Source of the DNA: a virus
Length of the DNA: 31,217 bases
Reading direction: 5' to 3' (one strand)
Virus record (IMG/VR): IMGVR_UViG_3300037497_000052
Location: 1 to 31,217 of that record
The position numbers were made by a program, and so were the translations under genes. Each line of letters starts with the position of its first letter. The first letter of the stretch is position 1. The notes under the pieces were generated by a model that saw only the letters and a program-made list of their open reading frames with translations, did no database searches and was not told where the DNA came from. Positions 29,669 to 31,217 of this stretch are shown one piece after another.

Positions 29669-31182
29669 AATTTTTCTTCCAGTAAGTCGAGTGTTGATGC
29701 TTTCGACAGGCGCATGAAATCAGGAAAGAAATCCCCTGTCAAGAGGGAATCCAAAGAATTCACCCGCTTGTTCAAAGTTCGCCTCATCTGCTCTTCATAC
29801 GTCCCGGCAGCGAGGATGACTTTGTAAATCGCCGGGGACTTGCCGCCCACTCGCGGCAGCCGGCCAAGCACCTGCTTGAGCGAAGTAACCTTGTGCATGG
29901 GCATGACCAGCCCGACGCGAGGGTGCCCGCCATGCTTGTCGTGCAGGCTTACCGCCACGCCGCCAGCTTCGTTGTTGGCCACGATGACCCGGCTGCGGTT
30001 CGATTGGAAATTCTCGATGCACTCCTGCCGGGCTGCCGGGCTGCCGGTTTGCCTTCCGTCAATCAGGCAGGTGGTGTGCAGCCGGGCGCAAAGTTCGTCC
30101 ACCGTCTGCCGGTAGTTCACGAACAACGCGACCGAATACCCCTTGGCCAGATAGTCGCGGGTCAGTTCCTCGGCCACGGGCACCTTCATCAATTCGAGCT
30201 TCTGAAGGATACGCAGGATTTTCGTGAGTGGGTGCTCCGGGTCCGCGTCAAAGCTTTTCTTCTCCTCCAGCGCCGCCAGAGCGTCCGCCATACTCCGATA
30301 GAGCGAGTCCACTACCTGCGGATTTTCAATGTCGTAGCAGTCCGCGGTGACGATGCGCTCCGGGAAGCCCGGAATGTCCGACGTGCGGACGCAGACACCG
30401 CGCGAAGGGAAAATCTCGTGGTGGATGTCCCGCATAATGCCCACCTGTTTGTCCGCTCCAGCCAGCCAGCGGAAGCCCTGCATCCCGGGGACAGTGCCGC
30501 ACCTGTGCCGGCGTGCCCAGCGATAGAAGTCCGGGCCGCCTGCGTGCAGCCCCAGAAGCTCGCCAAGGCCCCAGAGGTTGAGAGGGCTACAAGCGGGCGT
30601 CGCCGTCAGGGAAAGCGTCTGGATGCCCTGCCGCTTCGCGGAAACGAGCATCCTGCCGTTCAGTGTGTCGATGCCCCCCATCCGGTGCGCTTCGTCGAAG
30701 ACGATGCGCTTGACCGCGCGGTTCCAGATGAATTCCCCGTAACGCCACTCCTTTTTCTTCGGGATGAGGCAGTGGATGCCCAGATGGTGCGCGTAGCACG
30801 GCTCGAACTTGTCCAAGTCCACGATGCGCTGACAGCACTGGCACTTGAAAAACTTCTCCGACAAATACCCGGGCGGCGGCTGGTTCTTCCATCGTCCGAA
30901 GGGCGTGCGCCCGGTGCGAACCATCTCGATGCCCATCGAGCTAACGGAGTCCCCGAAGTGGTTCGCGGCTTCCTTCCACGCTGACACGACAATCTTCGGG
31001 CACAGCACGAGCGTCGGCAGCGGGCGGGCGGCGAGAACGGCAGCGGCCACGTAGGTCTTGCCGGTGCCTGTTTCGGACCCGTCCAGCAGGTGCGGGGTGT
31101 GTTCCCACAAGTCGGCGAGATGCTGCGCCGGCCCGGGCTGGTGGGGCAACAGGCCGGTGAGGATGGACGGCGGGAGCTTCAA
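29665..31182 (-). CDS. SF2 DEAH-type helicase with inserted zinc-binding segment
   Basis: 505 residues from a TTG at 31182, which overlaps the previous stop as TTGA; there is no ATG before the Walker A, and the TTG fits the 4-base overlap habit of this operon. Motifs are in order: SETGTGKT (36-43), LVLCPK (Ia), FDEAHRMG (162-169), LTATP (192-196), VANNEAGGVAVSLHD (V) and QVLGRLPR (VI, 437-444). Between motifs I and II is an insertion with KCQCCQ and CYAHH...HC (C114, C117, C129, C138), probably a zinc finger. It resembles phage SNF2/DEAD helicases and may remodel forks or drive the neighbouring nuclease. Confidence 0.9.
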   Translation of the reverse strand: MKLPPSILTGLLPHQPGPAQHLADLWEHTPHLLDGSETGTGKTYVAAAVLAARPLPTLVLCPKIVVSAWKEAANHFGDSVSSMGIEMVRTGRTPFGRWKNQPPPGYLSEKFFKCQCCQRIVDLDKFEPCYAHHLGIHCLIPKKKEWRYGEFIWNRAVKRIVFDEAHRMGGIDTLNGRMLVSAKRQGIQTLSLTATPACSPLNLWGLGELLGLHAGGPDFYRWARRHRCGTVPGMQGFRWLAGADKQVGIMRDIHHEIFPSRGVCVRTSDIPGFPERIVTADCYDIENPQVVDSLYRSMADALAALEEKKSFDADPEHPLTKILRILQKLELMKVPVAEELTRDYLAKGYSVALFVNYRQTVDELCARLHTTCLIDGRQTGSPAARQECIENFQSNRSRVIVANNEAGGVAVSLHDKHGGHPRVGLVMPMHKVTSLKQVLGRLPRVGGKSPAIYKVILAAGTYEEQMRRTLNKRVNSLDSLLTGDFFPDFMRLSKASTLDLLEEKL

Positions 31183-31217
31183 AACTTCTGTTCGATGTCG
31201 AGGAGGCGCTCGGGGGT
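31179..31217 (-). CDS. C-terminal end of an unknown protein, cut by window edge
   Basis: Thirteen codons are visible: TPERLLDIEQKF and then TGA at 31181-31179. This frame is supported by the TTGA overlap with the helicase start, the habit of the whole operon. The reading continues past the right edge, so the function cannot be told. Confidence 0.5.
   Translation of the reverse strand, partial: TPERLLDIEQKF

Overview
The window is part of a tailed double-stranded DNA phage genome, most likely a podovirus. It is GC-rich, very tightly packed (almost no gap over 100 bases, many genes overlapping by 4 bases) and has no tRNA, rRNA, integrase, CRISPR array or insertion sequence that I can see. The host cannot be named from the sequence. 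Few start codons have a Shine-Dalgarno sequence, and many starts are read directly off the stop codon of the gene before. Both edges cut through genes.

Left half (1-18967, all on the + strand): the late, virion-building genes. Their order follows the T7-type pattern. A tail/knob protein enters from the left edge (1-566), followed by a large tail hub/nozzle-like protein (563-2572). Next come two Ig-like or cysteine-repeat surface proteins (2569-4231) and a collar/fibre-like protein (4260-5084). Then follow a degenerate GNAT protein in the position of T7 gp13 (5084-5548), three internal-virion-type proteins (5548-9108) and a giant protein of 2,986 residues (9151-18111) in the position of T7 gp16. 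Two small proteins of unknown role close the block. No lysis gene is recognisable; terminase, portal and capsid genes are presumably left of the window.

The giant gene takes up 29% of the window and is its most interesting feature. It is a polyvalent protein, a string of unrelated domains. I can see a zincin-like HExxH site, a nicotianamine-synthase-like methyltransferase, a conserved phage domain with a WTTGEQQ signature, a GNAT acetyltransferase bounded by direct repeats, an ART-like candidate, and a C-terminal domain with the Lys-Asp pair of HhH-GPD DNA glycosylases. Recurring F-M-P linkers separate several of these. As an internal virion protein it would probably enter the cell with the DNA and act early on host DNA, proteins or metabolites (inference).

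Right half (18939-31217, all on the - strand): replication, recombination and early regulation. In transcription order: a partial protein at the right edge, an SF2 helicase, a PD-(D/E)XK Fe-S nuclease, a possible ssDNA-binding protein, an intrinsic terminator, a SprT-like metalloprotease, a small zinc-ribbon protein, a family A DNA polymerase with 3'-5' exonuclease, a primase-helicase, a sigma-70-like factor, a RuvC-like resolvase, a DNA-binding metallophosphoesterase and a glycosyltransferase. No RNA polymerase is visible here, so the sigma-like factor may redirect the host enzyme to phage promoters. The two halves converge and overlap by 29 bases at 18939-18967.
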